Below, piece after piece: positions 1 through 7,705 of a stretch of 64,000 nt of DNA (the stretch's first letter is position 1; every line of letters starts with the position of its first letter). The position numbers were made by a program, and so were the translations under genes. The DNA is from Microbacterium sp. SD291. Its GTDB lineage: Bacteria; Actinomycetota; Actinomycetes; Actinomycetales; Microbacteriaceae. The stretch spans positions 145,924-209,923 of the forward strand of contig NZ_JADIJR010000002.1 of the NCBI RefSeq assembly GCF_017355365.1, read 5' to 3'. The notes beneath the pieces are model-generated. The model saw only the letters and a program-made list of their open reading frames with translations. It was not told the origin of the DNA and made no database searches.

Positions 1-1743
1 CTCGACGTCGACCGCTACGAGATCGACGGCGTGATGCAGGACACCGTGGTGTCGGTGCGCGACCTCGACATGAACGGCGTCGACGTCGGCAACTGGAACA
101 ACCGGGCGGCCGTGTACACGCACGGCTACGGACTGGTCGCCGCAGCCGGCAACCAGCGCACTGGCAACGGCGAGCCGGTGTTCCTCGAGCGCGGCATCCC
201 GTCGTCCGGCTTCCTGACGGAGACCGAGAAGTTCGAGCCGCGGGTGTACTTCGGCGAGACCTCTCCCGAGTACTCCATCGTGGGCGCCCCGGAGGGCGTG
301 GACCCGGTCGAGATCGACTACCCGCGCGGCAAGGACGGCTCCAACGAGACGAAGACGACGTTCGAGGGCGACGGCGGTCCCCGCATCGGCGACACGTTCA
401 CCAAGCTCCTCTACGCCCTGAAGTTCCAGTCCGAGCAGATCCTGTTCTCGAACCTCGTGAACGGGGACTCGCAGATCCTGTACGACCGCGACCCGAAGAC
501 GCGCGTGCAGAAGGTCGCGCCGTACCTCGAGCTCGACAGCGACCCGTACCCGAGCGTCGTGGACGGCCGCATCGTCTGGATCATCGACGGCTACACCACG
601 AGCTCGACGTACCCGTACTCGACGAGCGTGAGCCTCTCGGATGCGATCGCCGACTCGAACATCCCGACTCCGACGCTCGCGATCGACGAGATCAACTACA
701 TCCGCAACTCCGTCAAGGCCACCGTCGACGCGTACGACGGCTCGGTCACGCTGTACGCGTGGGACGACGAGGACCCGGTCCTCGAGGCCTGGCAGAAGAT
801 CTACCCGACGACTGTCGAGCCGATCAGCGAGATGTCGGGCGATCTGATGAGCCACGTGCGCTACCCGACCGACCTGTTCAAGGTGCAGCGGGAGATCCTC
901 GGGACCTATCACATCGACAAGGCGGGCTCCTTCGCTCAGCAGGACAACCGCTGGCAGACGCCGGACGACCCTCGCGAGGAGTCGCAGCTGCAGCCGCCGT
1001 ACTACCTGACCATGCAGATGCCGGGCCAGGATTCGCCGCGGTTCTCGATGTTCTCGACGTTCATCCCGTCGTCGCAGGGCGGGAACAACCGCGACGTTCT
1101 GATGGGCTACCTCGCGGTGGACTCGGATGCCGGGGCGGACGCGGGCAAGAAGGCCGAGGGCTACGGGCAGCTGCGGATGCTCGAGATCGACACCGACACG
1201 ACGGTCCCGGGACCAGGGCAGGTGCAGAACACCTACAACTCGGACACCGCGGTGGTGCCGCAGCTGAACCTTCTGCAGCAGGGCGAGTCGCAGGTTCTCT
1301 ACGGCAACCTGCTGACACTGCCGGTCGGCGGCGGCCTGCTCTACGTGCAGCCGGTCTACGTCCAGTCGTCCGAGGGCACCAAGCTGCCTCGGCTGCAGAA
1401 GGTCCTGGTCGCCTTCGGCGACAAGGTGGCCTTCGAGGACACGCTCACCGCGGCGCTGGACAAGCTGTTCGGCGGCGATGCGGGAGCGACCGGCGGTGAC
1501 GACGAGGTCGAGCCGACCGAGCCGGATCCGGACGGCGGCGAGACCCCGGATCCCGACGAGGGCGCGACCCCGACGGAGCCGACGGATGCCATGGCCGAAG
1601 CCCTCGCAGCGGCCCAGCAGGCGCTGACCGATCGCGAGGCGGCTCTCCGGGAGGGCGACCTGACGAAGTTCGCCGAGGCCGACAAGCGGCTCACGGACGC
1701 GGTCGAGACGCTGCTCGAGCTGGAAGCGGCCGCAGGGGAGTAG
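1..1743 (+). CDS. UPF0182 family membrane protein, C-terminal part (5' end outside window)
   Basis: The reading frame is open from base 1, so the true start lies upstream; 580 residues are visible. The visible part is the large soluble C-terminal region of a UPF0182-type protein, an actinobacterial family of roughly 950-1000 residues with an N-terminal multi-pass membrane half. Typical family wording is seen in the stretches around SEQILFSNLVNGDSQILYDR, YVQSSEG and LPRLQKVLVAFGDKVAFEDT. The C-terminus is an acidic, Pro/Thr-rich linker followed by a short Ala/Glu/Arg helix. The biochemical function of the family is unknown; an envelope location follows from the family. A strong hairpin terminator follows. 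Family call is confident, role is not. Confidence 0.9.
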   Translation, partial: LDVDRYEIDGVMQDTVVSVRDLDMNGVDVGNWNNRAAVYTHGYGLVAAAGNQRTGNGEPVFLERGIPSSGFLTETEKFEPRVYFGETSPEYSIVGAPEGVDPVEIDYPRGKDGSNETKTTFEGDGGPRIGDTFTKLLYALKFQSEQILFSNLVNGDSQILYDRDPKTRVQKVAPYLELDSDPYPSVVDGRIVWIIDGYTTSSTYPYSTSVSLSDAIADSNIPTPTLAIDEINYIRNSVKATVDAYDGSVTLYAWDDEDPVLEAWQKIYPTTVEPISEMSGDLMSHVRYPTDLFKVQREILGTYHIDKAGSFAQQDNRWQTPDDPREESQLQPPYYLTMQMPGQDSPRFSMFSTFIPSSQGGNNRDVLMGYLAVDSDAGADAGKKAEGYGQLRMLEIDTDTTVPGPGQVQNTYNSDTAVVPQLNLLQQGESQVLYGNLLTLPVGGGLLYVQPVYVQSSEGTKLPRLQKVLVAFGDKVAFEDTLTAALDKLFGGDAGATGGDDEVEPTEPDPDGGETPDPDEGATPTEPTDAMAEALAAAQQALTDREAALREGDLTKFAEADKRLTDAVETLLELEAAAGE

Positions 1744-1777
1744 CGGAACGGCCGGCTGCACCGGCGGTGTGATCACG

Positions 1778-1815
1778 GAAGAAGGCGGATGCTCTGCGGA
1801 GCATCCGCCTTCTTC
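1778..1815 (+). terminator. Intrinsic terminator after UPF0182 gene
   Basis: A perfect 17-bp inverted repeat (left arm 1778-1794, right arm 1799-1815) with a 4-nt TGCG loop lies 35 nt after the stop codon. The left arm begins with an A-rich stretch and the right arm ends in CTTCTTC rather than a pure T-run, as is common in high-GC genomes. Confidence 0.8.
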
Positions 1816-1848
1816 GCGTCATGCGGGACCGTGCCGGGGCCGCGAATC

Positions 1849-1902
1849 GATCTGCCTGACGACACCGATCTGCCTGACGACATCGATCTGCCTGACGAAG
1901 GC
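1849..1902. repeat. Three tandem 18-bp repeats
   Basis: Three consecutive copies of an 18-bp unit beginning GATCTGCCTGACGA start at 1849, 1867 and 1885; the last four bases of each unit differ. They sit between two terminator hairpins and carry no evident coding or promoter role. Confidence 0.75.
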
Positions 1903-1906
1903 GAAA

Positions 1907-1942
1907 GGCCCGCTGATCCGGATTTCTCCAGACCAGCGGGCC
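1907..1942 (-). terminator. Terminator of first initiator tRNA gene
   Basis: The arms GGCCCGCTG (1907-1915) and CAGCGGGCC (1934-1942) extend to a 12-bp stem. One position is a G-U wobble only in the minus-strand RNA, so the stem is better on the minus strand. TTT follows on that strand, as expected for the terminator of the tRNA gene at 1952-2025. Confidence 0.7.
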
Positions 1943-1951
1943 TTCCTCTTG

Positions 1952-2025
1952 TTGCGGGGACAGGATTTGAACCTGCGACCTCCGGGTTATGAGCCCGGCG
2001 AGCTACCGAACTGCTCCACCCCGCG
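1952..2025 (-). tRNA. Initiator tRNA-Met (CAU), copy 1
   Basis: The minus strand reads CGCGGGGTGGAGCAG and so on, with anticodon CAU in the loop CTCATAA. Two features mark an initiator: a C1-A72 mismatch at the top of the acceptor stem, and three consecutive G-C pairs closing the anticodon stem (GGG/CCC). The T-loop GTTCAAATC is canonical. CCA is not encoded (A73 is followed by CA), so it must be added after transcription. The 74-bp sequence is identical to copy 2 at 2604-2677. Confidence 0.95.
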
Positions 2026-2048
2026 GCACGTAGAAAAGCTTACGTGCC
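2025..2048. repeat. Palindrome over the tRNA copy 1 promoter region
   Basis: Perfect 8-bp arms GGCACGTA (2025-2032) and TACGTGCC (2041-2048) surround an 8-nt loop directly upstream of the tRNA gene. A candidate -35 TTGACC lies further upstream on the minus strand, so the palindrome covers the likely -10 and start-site region. It could be an operator or chance; copy 2 lacks it. Confidence 0.5.
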
Positions 2049-2127
2049 GTTCAGGGTCAAATCCAATCGGCTCCAGGTGGGCGTGTTGACGAGCTTCTAT
2101 CGACTCGAACGAGGAATCCTGAGAATC

Positions 2128-2544
2128 ATGACCGAAGGTGAACGCACGATCCAGGTGAGTCGCGAGGGGATCGTGCGCGATGCCACGGTCGCGTGGCGGT
2201 TCGACCGAACGAGTTGGATTGTGGAGATCGTCTCCGCGGGCTTCGGCACAGCGCAGGCCCGAGCAGATGACGCATTCGAGGCGCTGTGCCTCATCCGAGA
2301 AGAACTCGAGCCGTTCGGGTGGCGTATCGGCGTCGCAGGGGCACAGGCAGACGTATGGCCCAGCGGCATGGCGCGCGACCAGGGCGGCGGGCAGCGCGCA
2401 TATCGGATGACGACTGAGCAGGTGGGGGATCTGGTGGATACGTTCGAACCCGTCGACCCGGAGACGGTGACCACGGTCGCGCTGCAGCGCGCCGAGTCCG
2501 ACCGACTGTACGAAGCGATCCGACGCTCCGCACGCGTGGGATGA
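2128..2544 (+). CDS. Hypothetical protein between two initiator tRNAs
   Basis: A 138-residue soluble protein of unknown function. I chose ATG 2128 because GAGGAA lies about 11 nt upstream. The same frame is open back to 2044, but that would add 28 residues read from the tRNA promoter region. The sequence is hydrophilic with no signal peptide, membrane segment or recognisable catalytic motif. The C-terminal half contains an Arg/Gln-rich turn (about residue 75-90) and an amphipathic helix near the end. It is isolated: opposite in strand to both tRNAs, with its own shared terminator downstream. I do not recognise the family. Confidence 0.6.
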   Translation: MTEGERTIQVSREGIVRDATVAWRFDRTSWIVEIVSAGFGTAQARADDAFEALCLIREELEPFGWRIGVAGAQADVWPSGMARDQGGGQRAYRMTTEQVGDLVDTFEPVDPETVTTVALQRAESDRLYEAIRRSARVG

Positions 2545-2556
2545 GCTCACGTAGGC

Positions 2557-2598
2557 AAAAGGCTCCTGATCGGGTTTTCACCTGATCAGGAGCCTTTT
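2557..2598. terminator. Bidirectional terminator between hypothetical gene and tRNA copy 2
   Basis: A perfect 15-bp stem (AAAAGGCTCCTGATC at 2557-2571, complementary arm 2584-2598) has a 12-nt loop and T-runs on both sides. It can end transcription of the plus-strand hypothetical gene and of the minus-strand tRNA. Confidence 0.85.
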
Positions 2599-2603
2599 CT
2601 CTG

Positions 2604-2677
2604 TTGCGGGGACAGGATTTGAACCTGCGACCTCCGGGTTATGAGCCCGGCGAGCTACCGAACTGCTCCACCCCGCG
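2604..2677 (-). tRNA. Initiator tRNA-Met (CAU), copy 2
   Basis: Base-for-base identical to the gene at 1952-2025, with the same initiator marks: C1-A72 mismatch, three G-C pairs in the anticodon stem, CAU anticodon and no encoded CCA. Immediate flanks are shared for only a few bases. Upstream on the minus strand a TAAGTT hexamer lies about 11 nt from the mature 5' end and is the likely -10. Confidence 0.95.
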
Positions 2678-2756
2678 GCACAAGAAGTAACTTATCACGG
2701 AATCAGAGGGTCCACGAATCGAGACGGTGCCGTCGCGGATGGGGGAGGATGAGGGC

Positions 2757-3566
2757 ATGTCCGAGACCGCCGCGGTTCCAGTCGCCGTCTGCCAGTTCGC
2801 CCCGGTCGCTGACCGTGCGGACAACCTCGAGCGGATCGCGCGGCTCACCGCCGATGCCGCGGGGCGCGGGGCGAAGGTCATCGTGTTCCCCGAGTACTCC
2901 AGCTACTTCGTCGATCCGATGGACGCGACTCTGGCCGAGAACGCGGAGGGCCTCGACGGCGATTTCGTGACCACTCTCACAGCCGTGGCTGCCGAGTACG
3001 GCGTCGTGCTGGTCGCCGGGCTCGCGGAGCGGGCGAGCGACGGAGAGCGCGTGCGCAACACCGTCGTCGCGGTGCGCGGCGACGGCATCCTGGCGACCTA
3101 CCGCAAGCAGCACCTGTACGACGCTTTCGGCCAGACCGAGTCCGACTGGGTCGAACCGGGGGATCTGGGCGACGCCGCCGCGTTCGACGTCGGAGGCCTG
3201 CGGTTCGGGCTGATGACCTGCTACGACCTGCGGTTCCCCGAGGTGTCGCGCACCCTCGTCGACGCGGGTGCCGACGTGCTCGTCGTGCCGGCCGAATGGG
3301 TCAGGGGACCGCTCAAGGAGCACCAGTGGACGACGCTTCTGGCCGCTCGCGCGATCGAGAACACGGCGTACGTGGTCGCGGCCGACCACCCGGCGCCGAT
3401 CGGTGTGGGCCACTCGCAGATCATCGATCCGCAGGGCGTCGTGATCGCCGGGGTCGGCACGGCGGAGGGGATCGCGGTCTCCGCGGTCGAACGCGCCGCG
3501 ATCGAGCGCGTCCGCGCGGTCAATCCGTCGCTCCGGGTGCGTCGCTACGCCGTCGTCCCTCGCTGA
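2757..3566 (+). CDS. Carbon-nitrogen hydrolase (nitrilase superfamily, Nit-type amidase)
   Basis: A 269-residue nitrilase-superfamily amidase. The Glu-Lys-Cys catalytic triad is visible as E46 (VFPEYSS), K117 (YRKQHLYDAF) and C155 (TCYDLRFPE). CYDLRFPE and the KQHLYDAF element are typical of the Nit/omega-amidase branch, which hydrolyses small amides such as deaminated glutathione or 2-oxoglutaramate. The exact substrate cannot be read from sequence. ATG 2757 was chosen over an in-frame ATG at 2727 because GGGGGAGGA sits about 8 nt upstream of it. It is cytoplasmic and converges with the aminotransferase gene 7 bp downstream; a Nit amidase beside a transaminase is biochemically sensible (2-oxo acid amide repair). 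Confidence 0.85.
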   Translation: MSETAAVPVAVCQFAPVADRADNLERIARLTADAAGRGAKVIVFPEYSSYFVDPMDATLAENAEGLDGDFVTTLTAVAAEYGVVLVAGLAERASDGERVRNTVVAVRGDGILATYRKQHLYDAFGQTESDWVEPGDLGDAAAFDVGGLRFGLMTCYDLRFPEVSRTLVDAGADVLVVPAEWVRGPLKEHQWTTLLAARAIENTAYVVAADHPAPIGVGHSQIIDPQGVVIAGVGTAEGIAVSAVERAAIERVRAVNPSLRVRRYAVVPR

Positions 3567-3573
3567 GCGCGGA

Positions 3574-4776
3574 TCAGCGGCCGAACGCCGCCAGCCGGGC
3601 CGCGGCCTCCTCGAGCACTTCGACGCGCTTGCAGGCGGCGAAGCGCACGAGCCCCGTGTACGCGTCGCGGTGCGCCTCCGACACGAAGGCGCTGAGCGGG
3701 ATCGCGACGACGCCGGCCGCTTCCGGCAGCGCCCGGCAGAACGCCGCCGAATCCGCGCCGCCGATGTCCGTCGCGTCCGCGACCGTGAAGTAGCCGCCCT
3801 GCGGAGGCAGCACAGTGAAGCCGGCTGCCCGCAGACCTGCGCCGAGGATCTCGTGCTTGCGCGACAGCGCTGCCGCGGCATCCGCGAAGTACGCGTCCGG
3901 CAGGCGCAGTCCCGCAGCGATCGCCGGCTGGAACGGCGAGCCGTTCACGTAGGTGAGGTACTGCTTGACCGTCAGGACCGCCGTGATGAGCGCCGCGGGC
4001 CCGTGGATCCAGCCGATCTTCCAGCCCGTCGTCGAGAAGGTCTTGCCGGCTGACGAGATCGTCAGCGTGCGCTCGGCAGCACCGGGCAGGGTCGCGATCG
4101 GCATGTGCGGGGCGTGGAATGCGAGGTGCTCGTACACCTCGTCGGTGATGATGACGGCGTCGTGCCGCTGGGCGAGCCGGACGACCTCCGTCAGCACCTC
4201 CGCCCCGAACACCGCGCCGGTGGGGTTGTGCGGGTCGTTGACGAGGATGATCCTGGTGCGGTCGGAGACGGATGCCGCGAAGCGGTCGAGATCGGGCTGG
4301 AAGCCGGGCGCGCGAAGCGGCACGGTGACGAGCTTCGCGCCGGCGAGTGCCACCGCTGCGGCATAGGAGTCGTAGTAAGGCTCGAACACCACCACCTCGT
4401 CGTCCGGGCCGTCGATCAGTGCGAGGAGAGCGGCGGTCAGCGCCTCGGTCGCACCGGCCGTCACGATCACCTCGCGGTCCGGATCGATGTCCAGCCCGTA
4501 GAAGCGCCGCTGATGCTCGCTGATCGCGGCCAGCAGGTCGGGCACTCCGCGGCCCGGCGGGTACTGGTTCGCGCCGCCGGCGATCGCCGCGCGCGCGGCC
4601 TCGAGGACCTCGACCGGGCCGTCCTCGTCAGGGAAGCCCTGACCGAGATTGATCGCGCCGGTGCGGGCCGCGGCCGCCGACATCTCTGCGAAGATGGTTG
4701 GCGCAACAGTTCCGTCAGCAGCGAGGAGTCCTGCGCCTGCCGCCGTGCGCCGCCATGCGCCGGGAATGACACTCAT
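3574..4776 (-). CDS. Fold-type I PLP-dependent aminotransferase
   Basis: A 400-residue class I/II aminotransferase close to the kynurenine/methionine (YbdL-like) branch. Visible are the NPTG motif (about 184-187), D212 in TDEVYEHL, the Schiff-base lysine K245 in SSAGKTFS, and the substrate carboxylate arginine R378. It transfers an amino group between amino acids and 2-oxo acids in the cytoplasm; the substrate is unknown. The frame continues further upstream, but M at 4776 begins the family's usual N-terminus and a TAGCCT hexamer ends 7 nt before it. It is divergent from the HtrA-like gene. Confidence 0.88.
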   Translation of the reverse strand: MSVIPGAWRRTAAGAGLLAADGTVAPTIFAEMSAAAARTGAINLGQGFPDEDGPVEVLEAARAAIAGGANQYPPGRGVPDLLAAISEHQRRFYGLDIDPDREVIVTAGATEALTAALLALIDGPDDEVVVFEPYYDSYAAAVALAGAKLVTVPLRAPGFQPDLDRFAASVSDRTRIILVNDPHNPTGAVFGAEVLTEVVRLAQRHDAVIITDEVYEHLAFHAPHMPIATLPGAAERTLTISSAGKTFSTTGWKIGWIHGPAALITAVLTVKQYLTYVNGSPFQPAIAAGLRLPDAYFADAAAALSRKHEILGAGLRAAGFTVLPPQGGYFTVADATDIGGADSAAFCRALPEAAGVVAIPLSAFVSEAHRDAYTGLVRFAACKRVEVLEEAAARLAAFGR

Positions 4777-4783
4777 GAAGAAC

Positions 4784-4789
4784 AGGCTA
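4784..4789 (-). promoter_or_regulatory. -10-like hexamer for aminotransferase, predicted leaderless
   Basis: TAGCCT on the minus strand ends 7 nt before ATG 4776. No Shine-Dalgarno sequence is seen in the gap, so transcription may begin at the start codon. Confidence 0.5.
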
Positions 4790-4874
4790 AGGCCATAGCG
4801 GAAACTCACCTTCGCCATAAGAAACGCACAGACACGGGCGTCAGTCTGTAAGAGCGTTGATGAAGGAGCACACC

Positions 4875-6356
4875 GTGAACGAAGACAGCAACCAGGACCA
4901 CCCGGGACAGGCGTCGAACGACGCCGCCTGGCCCACCGAGGAAGCCTCCACCGCCGACCGCTCGACGACGGATGCCTCCGCTGACACGACCCGCAGCATC
5001 CCGACCGCACCGCACGGCCATCACATCCCGCCGACGTTCACGTCGGCGCCGGCGGCCACGCACCCGTACGGTGCTCCGGCCGCTCTGCAGCCCCAGCCGG
5101 GTGCGGCATCCGCCGGAGCGGCATTCGGGATCCACACCGACGTGCCGGCGGCGGTGAAGGAAAGCAAGCCCCGCACCGGCGTGAAGTTCGCGGCGATCGT
5201 CGTCGCCGCAGCCCTCGTCGGCGGCGTCGCCGGATTCGGCGGAGGGGCGCTCCTGAACGCCGTCACGAACCAGACCTCGACCGGCGTGGCCGAAGGACCC
5301 GAGACCGTCACCGTCAACAATCCGGGCTCCGTGAACGAGACGACCGCGGTCGCGACCGCGGCCCTCCCCTCAGTCGTCACGATCGAGGTCGCCGGCTCCG
5401 ATGAGGCCGGCAGCGGATCCGGAGTCGTCATCAGCGACGACGGCTACGTGCTCACGAACACGCACGTCGTCACCCTCGGCGGCGCGGCCGCCGATCCGGC
5501 GATCCGCGTGACGACCTCGGACGGCCGCATCTACGACGCGACGATCGTGGGCACCGATCCGATCTACGACCTCGCAGTGATCAAGCTCGAGGATGCCGAG
5601 GACCTCACGCCGATCGAGTTCGCGAACTCCTCGAAGCTCAACGTCGGCGATACCGCCGTCGCACTCGGCGCGCCGCTCGGACTCTCGAACTCGGTCACCA
5701 CCGGCATCGTGAGCGCCCTGAACCGCAGCATCCAGATCGCCTCCTCGGCGCTGCCCGATTCGTCGGCGGAGGACGCCCCGGAGGAGCAGGCCCCCGAAGA
5801 GGGCGAGGGCCCGTTCCAGTTCGACCTCCCGGGCAACACGGCACCCGGTTCCGCCACGATCTCGATCGCCGTCATCCAGACGGATGCCGCGATCAACCAC
5901 GGCAACTCCGGCGGCGCGCTCGTCAACAGCAAGGGCGAGCTGATCGGCATCAACGTGGCGATCGCGAGCTCCGGCGGATCGGAGGACTCCGGCTCGATCG
6001 GCATCGGCTTCGCTATCCCGTCGAACATCGCCGAGCGCATCTCGAAGGAGATCATCGCCGACGGCGCCGCGACGCACGGGCTGCTCGGAGCATCCGTGCG
6101 CGACGCATCCGGCGTCGAGGACGCCGAGGTCGCGGGCGCGTACATCGCAGAGGTGACCGGCGGGGGGGCCGCGCAGGAGAGCGGCCTCAAGGCGGAGGAC
6201 ATCGTCACCGCCTTCAACGGCGTGCCGATCACCAGCGCGAGCGATCTCACCGCCCAGGTGCGCGCGGCGGCGGCGGGCAGCGATGCCACCGTCACCTACG
6301 TCCGCGGCGGCAAGGAGTTCGAGATCGACGTCACCCTGGGAGAGCTCGCCGGCTGA
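4875..6356 (+). CDS. HtrA/DegP-like trypsin-PDZ serine protease, membrane anchored
   Basis: A 493-residue protease. Order: a Pro/Ala/Thr-rich cytoplasmic tail (1-104), one transmembrane segment (about 105-127), a trypsin-like domain with H197 (NTHVV), D232 (YDLAV) and S345 (GNSGG), then a C-terminal PDZ domain (about 400-485). It probably degrades or refolds damaged envelope proteins outside the membrane. An acidic insertion (about 293-316, rich in E/P) lies between the Asp and Ser parts of the protease fold and is unlike E. coli DegP. GTG 4875 is chosen because AAGGAG ends 6 nt upstream; ATG 4860 lies upstream of that ribosome site. Confidence 0.92.
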   Translation: MNEDSNQDHPGQASNDAAWPTEEASTADRSTTDASADTTRSIPTAPHGHHIPPTFTSAPAATHPYGAPAALQPQPGAASAGAAFGIHTDVPAAVKESKPRTGVKFAAIVVAAALVGGVAGFGGGALLNAVTNQTSTGVAEGPETVTVNNPGSVNETTAVATAALPSVVTIEVAGSDEAGSGSGVVISDDGYVLTNTHVVTLGGAAADPAIRVTTSDGRIYDATIVGTDPIYDLAVIKLEDAEDLTPIEFANSSKLNVGDTAVALGAPLGLSNSVTTGIVSALNRSIQIASSALPDSSAEDAPEEQAPEEGEGPFQFDLPGNTAPGSATISIAVIQTDAAINHGNSGGALVNSKGELIGINVAIASSGGSEDSGSIGIGFAIPSNIAERISKEIIADGAATHGLLGASVRDASGVEDAEVAGAYIAEVTGGGAAQESGLKAEDIVTAFNGVPITSASDLTAQVRAAAAGSDATVTYVRGGKEFEIDVTLGELAG

Positions 6357-6417
6357 CCCTCGTCCCTCGCCGGCATCCCTGTCCGGGACGCACGGCGACC
6401 ACGGCTCCGACCTCGCA

Positions 6418-6465
6418 GAGAAGGACGCCACCCGCGCGATAGGCTCGCGTGGTGGCGTCCTTCTC
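6418..6465 (+). terminator. Hairpin after htrA that encloses the next gene's -10 and start codon
   Basis: Perfect 15-bp arms GAGAAGGACGCCACC (6418-6432) and GGTGGCGTCCTTCTC (6451-6465) end in CTCTTT. This looks like the terminator of the protease gene, but the 18-nt loop holds the TAGGCT hexamer and the right arm contains the GTG start of the next gene. Confidence 0.6.
6440..6445 (+). promoter_or_regulatory. -10-like hexamer for first glycerophosphotransferase gene
   Basis: TAGGCT ends 6 nt before GTG 6452 (3 nt before GTG 6449). It supports GTG 6452 as a leaderless start; no ribosome site is visible. Confidence 0.5.
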
Positions 6466-7705
6466 TTTCGGCTCCGGCAACGTGGCGAAGCTGCTCCGGA
6501 TCCCGCTGTACGTCGCAGGCCGGCTGGGCACGCTCGTCGTTCCGCGCGGCACCCGCTGGGTGTTCGGCTGCGGCGCCGGGATCGGCGACGGAGCGCTCGC
6601 ACTGCACCGGCTCGTCACCGCGGAAGGGCACGAGACCGTCTGGCTGACCTCCTCGGATCGTCAGGCGCGCGACGCCGCGGCCCTCGGCATCCGCACTATC
6701 CCGAGGGACGGACTGCGCGGCTGGTGGGCGACCGCCAGGGCCGGCGTGCTCGTCGTCACCCACGGACTCGGCGACGTGAACCGCTACGCGAACTCCGGCG
6801 CCTTCCTCGTGCAGCTGTGGCACGGCATCCCGCTCAAGCGGATCGGCCTGGATTCCCCTGCCACGACGCAGGTGCCCGATGTCCCGGGGGCGTCTCTGCT
6901 CCGGCGCGTCATCGGCGCCCTCTATCGTGCCGCCGCCCAGCGCATCCGGGTGTTGCCTGCGTCGTCGCACCGTGCCAGGGGCCGGCTGGAGTCCGCATTC
7001 GGCCTCGGCGGCGATCGCGTCGTCGTCACCGGCGAACCCCGGGTCGACGTGCTCTCGGAGGGTCCCGTCGAGCAGCGGCGCGCCGCGGCATCCGCTGTAC
7101 TCAGCCGGGCAGTCGGCGACCTGCCTGCCGGGGTCAGGACGATCCTCTACGCGCCCACGTGGCGTGACGGCGCGGCCGACCCCGCGGTGCCGACCGCCGC
7201 GCAGTGGATGCGGATCATCAGCGTCCTCGAGGAGGCGGATGCCGTCCTGCTGATCCGCTCGCACCCGCTGGGCGAGGGCGGCTACGCGCCGCCGCTGCCC
7301 AGCCGTCGGGTGCGCATGCTGGGTGCTGCGACGCTCCCCGACGTCACGCCCGCGCTCGCCGCGGTCGACGTGCTCGTCACCGACTACTCGTCCCTCGCCT
7401 ACGACGTGGGACTGCTGCGGATGCCGGTGCTGTTCCTCGCCCCGGACACGCAGGAGTATGCCCGCACGCGCGGGTTCTACGGCCGCTTCGAGGACGTCGC
7501 GGGTGCCGACGCGGCCGGGACCTGGGAAGAGTTGCTGGAGCAGCTGTCGCTGCTGCTGCACGACGGCACCGCGTTCACCGCGCGGGCCGAGCGGTCCGCT
7601 ACGCTCAGCGCGGAGATGCACGCGTATCGTGACGGCGGCAACACCCGCCGCGTGTACGCGGCGATCCGCGCGCGGGGGATCCCCGCACCGAAGGGAGCAG
7701 TATGA
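6452..7705 (+). CDS. CDP-glycerol glycerophosphotransferase family protein (TagB/TagF-like) 1
   Basis: A 417-residue member of the family that builds poly(glycerol-phosphate)-type chains by moving glycerol phosphate (or another polyol phosphate) from a CDP donor. Family marks are visible: LWHGIPLKR (first catalytic His region), YAPTWRDG, RSHPLGEG and TDYSSLAYD. An N-terminal hydrophobic or amphipathic stretch (KLLRIPLYVAGRLGTLVV) suggests peripheral membrane attachment. GTG 6452 is favoured over the adjacent GTG 6449 by the -10 position; GTG 6482 is a further alternative. It shares 4 bp (ATGA) with the next gene, so the two are co-translated. Confidence 0.85.
   Translation: MASFSFGSGNVAKLLRIPLYVAGRLGTLVVPRGTRWVFGCGAGIGDGALALHRLVTAEGHETVWLTSSDRQARDAAALGIRTIPRDGLRGWWATARAGVLVVTHGLGDVNRYANSGAFLVQLWHGIPLKRIGLDSPATTQVPDVPGASLLRRVIGALYRAAAQRIRVLPASSHRARGRLESAFGLGGDRVVVTGEPRVDVLSEGPVEQRRAAASAVLSRAVGDLPAGVRTILYAPTWRDGAADPAVPTAAQWMRIISVLEEADAVLLIRSHPLGEGGYAPPLPSRRVRMLGAATLPDVTPALAAVDVLVTDYSSLAYDVGLLRMPVLFLAPDTQEYARTRGFYGRFEDVAGADAAGTWEELLEQLSLLLHDGTAFTARAERSATLSAEMHAYRDGGNTRRVYAAIRARGIPAPKGAV

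Noticed and set aside
2128..2544. Toxin or antitoxin role for the orphan gene between tRNAs
   Set aside because: It has no known toxin motif, no partner gene and no signal beyond its location; left as hypothetical.
2703..3881. Minus-strand open frame over the nitrilase-family gene
   Set aside because: It is antisense to a gene with an intact Glu-Lys-Cys triad, has biased composition and no motif.
6296..7621. Minus-strand open frame over the first glycerophosphotransferase
   Set aside because: No domain signal; the plus-strand frame has all family motifs and the 4-bp overlap with the next gene.
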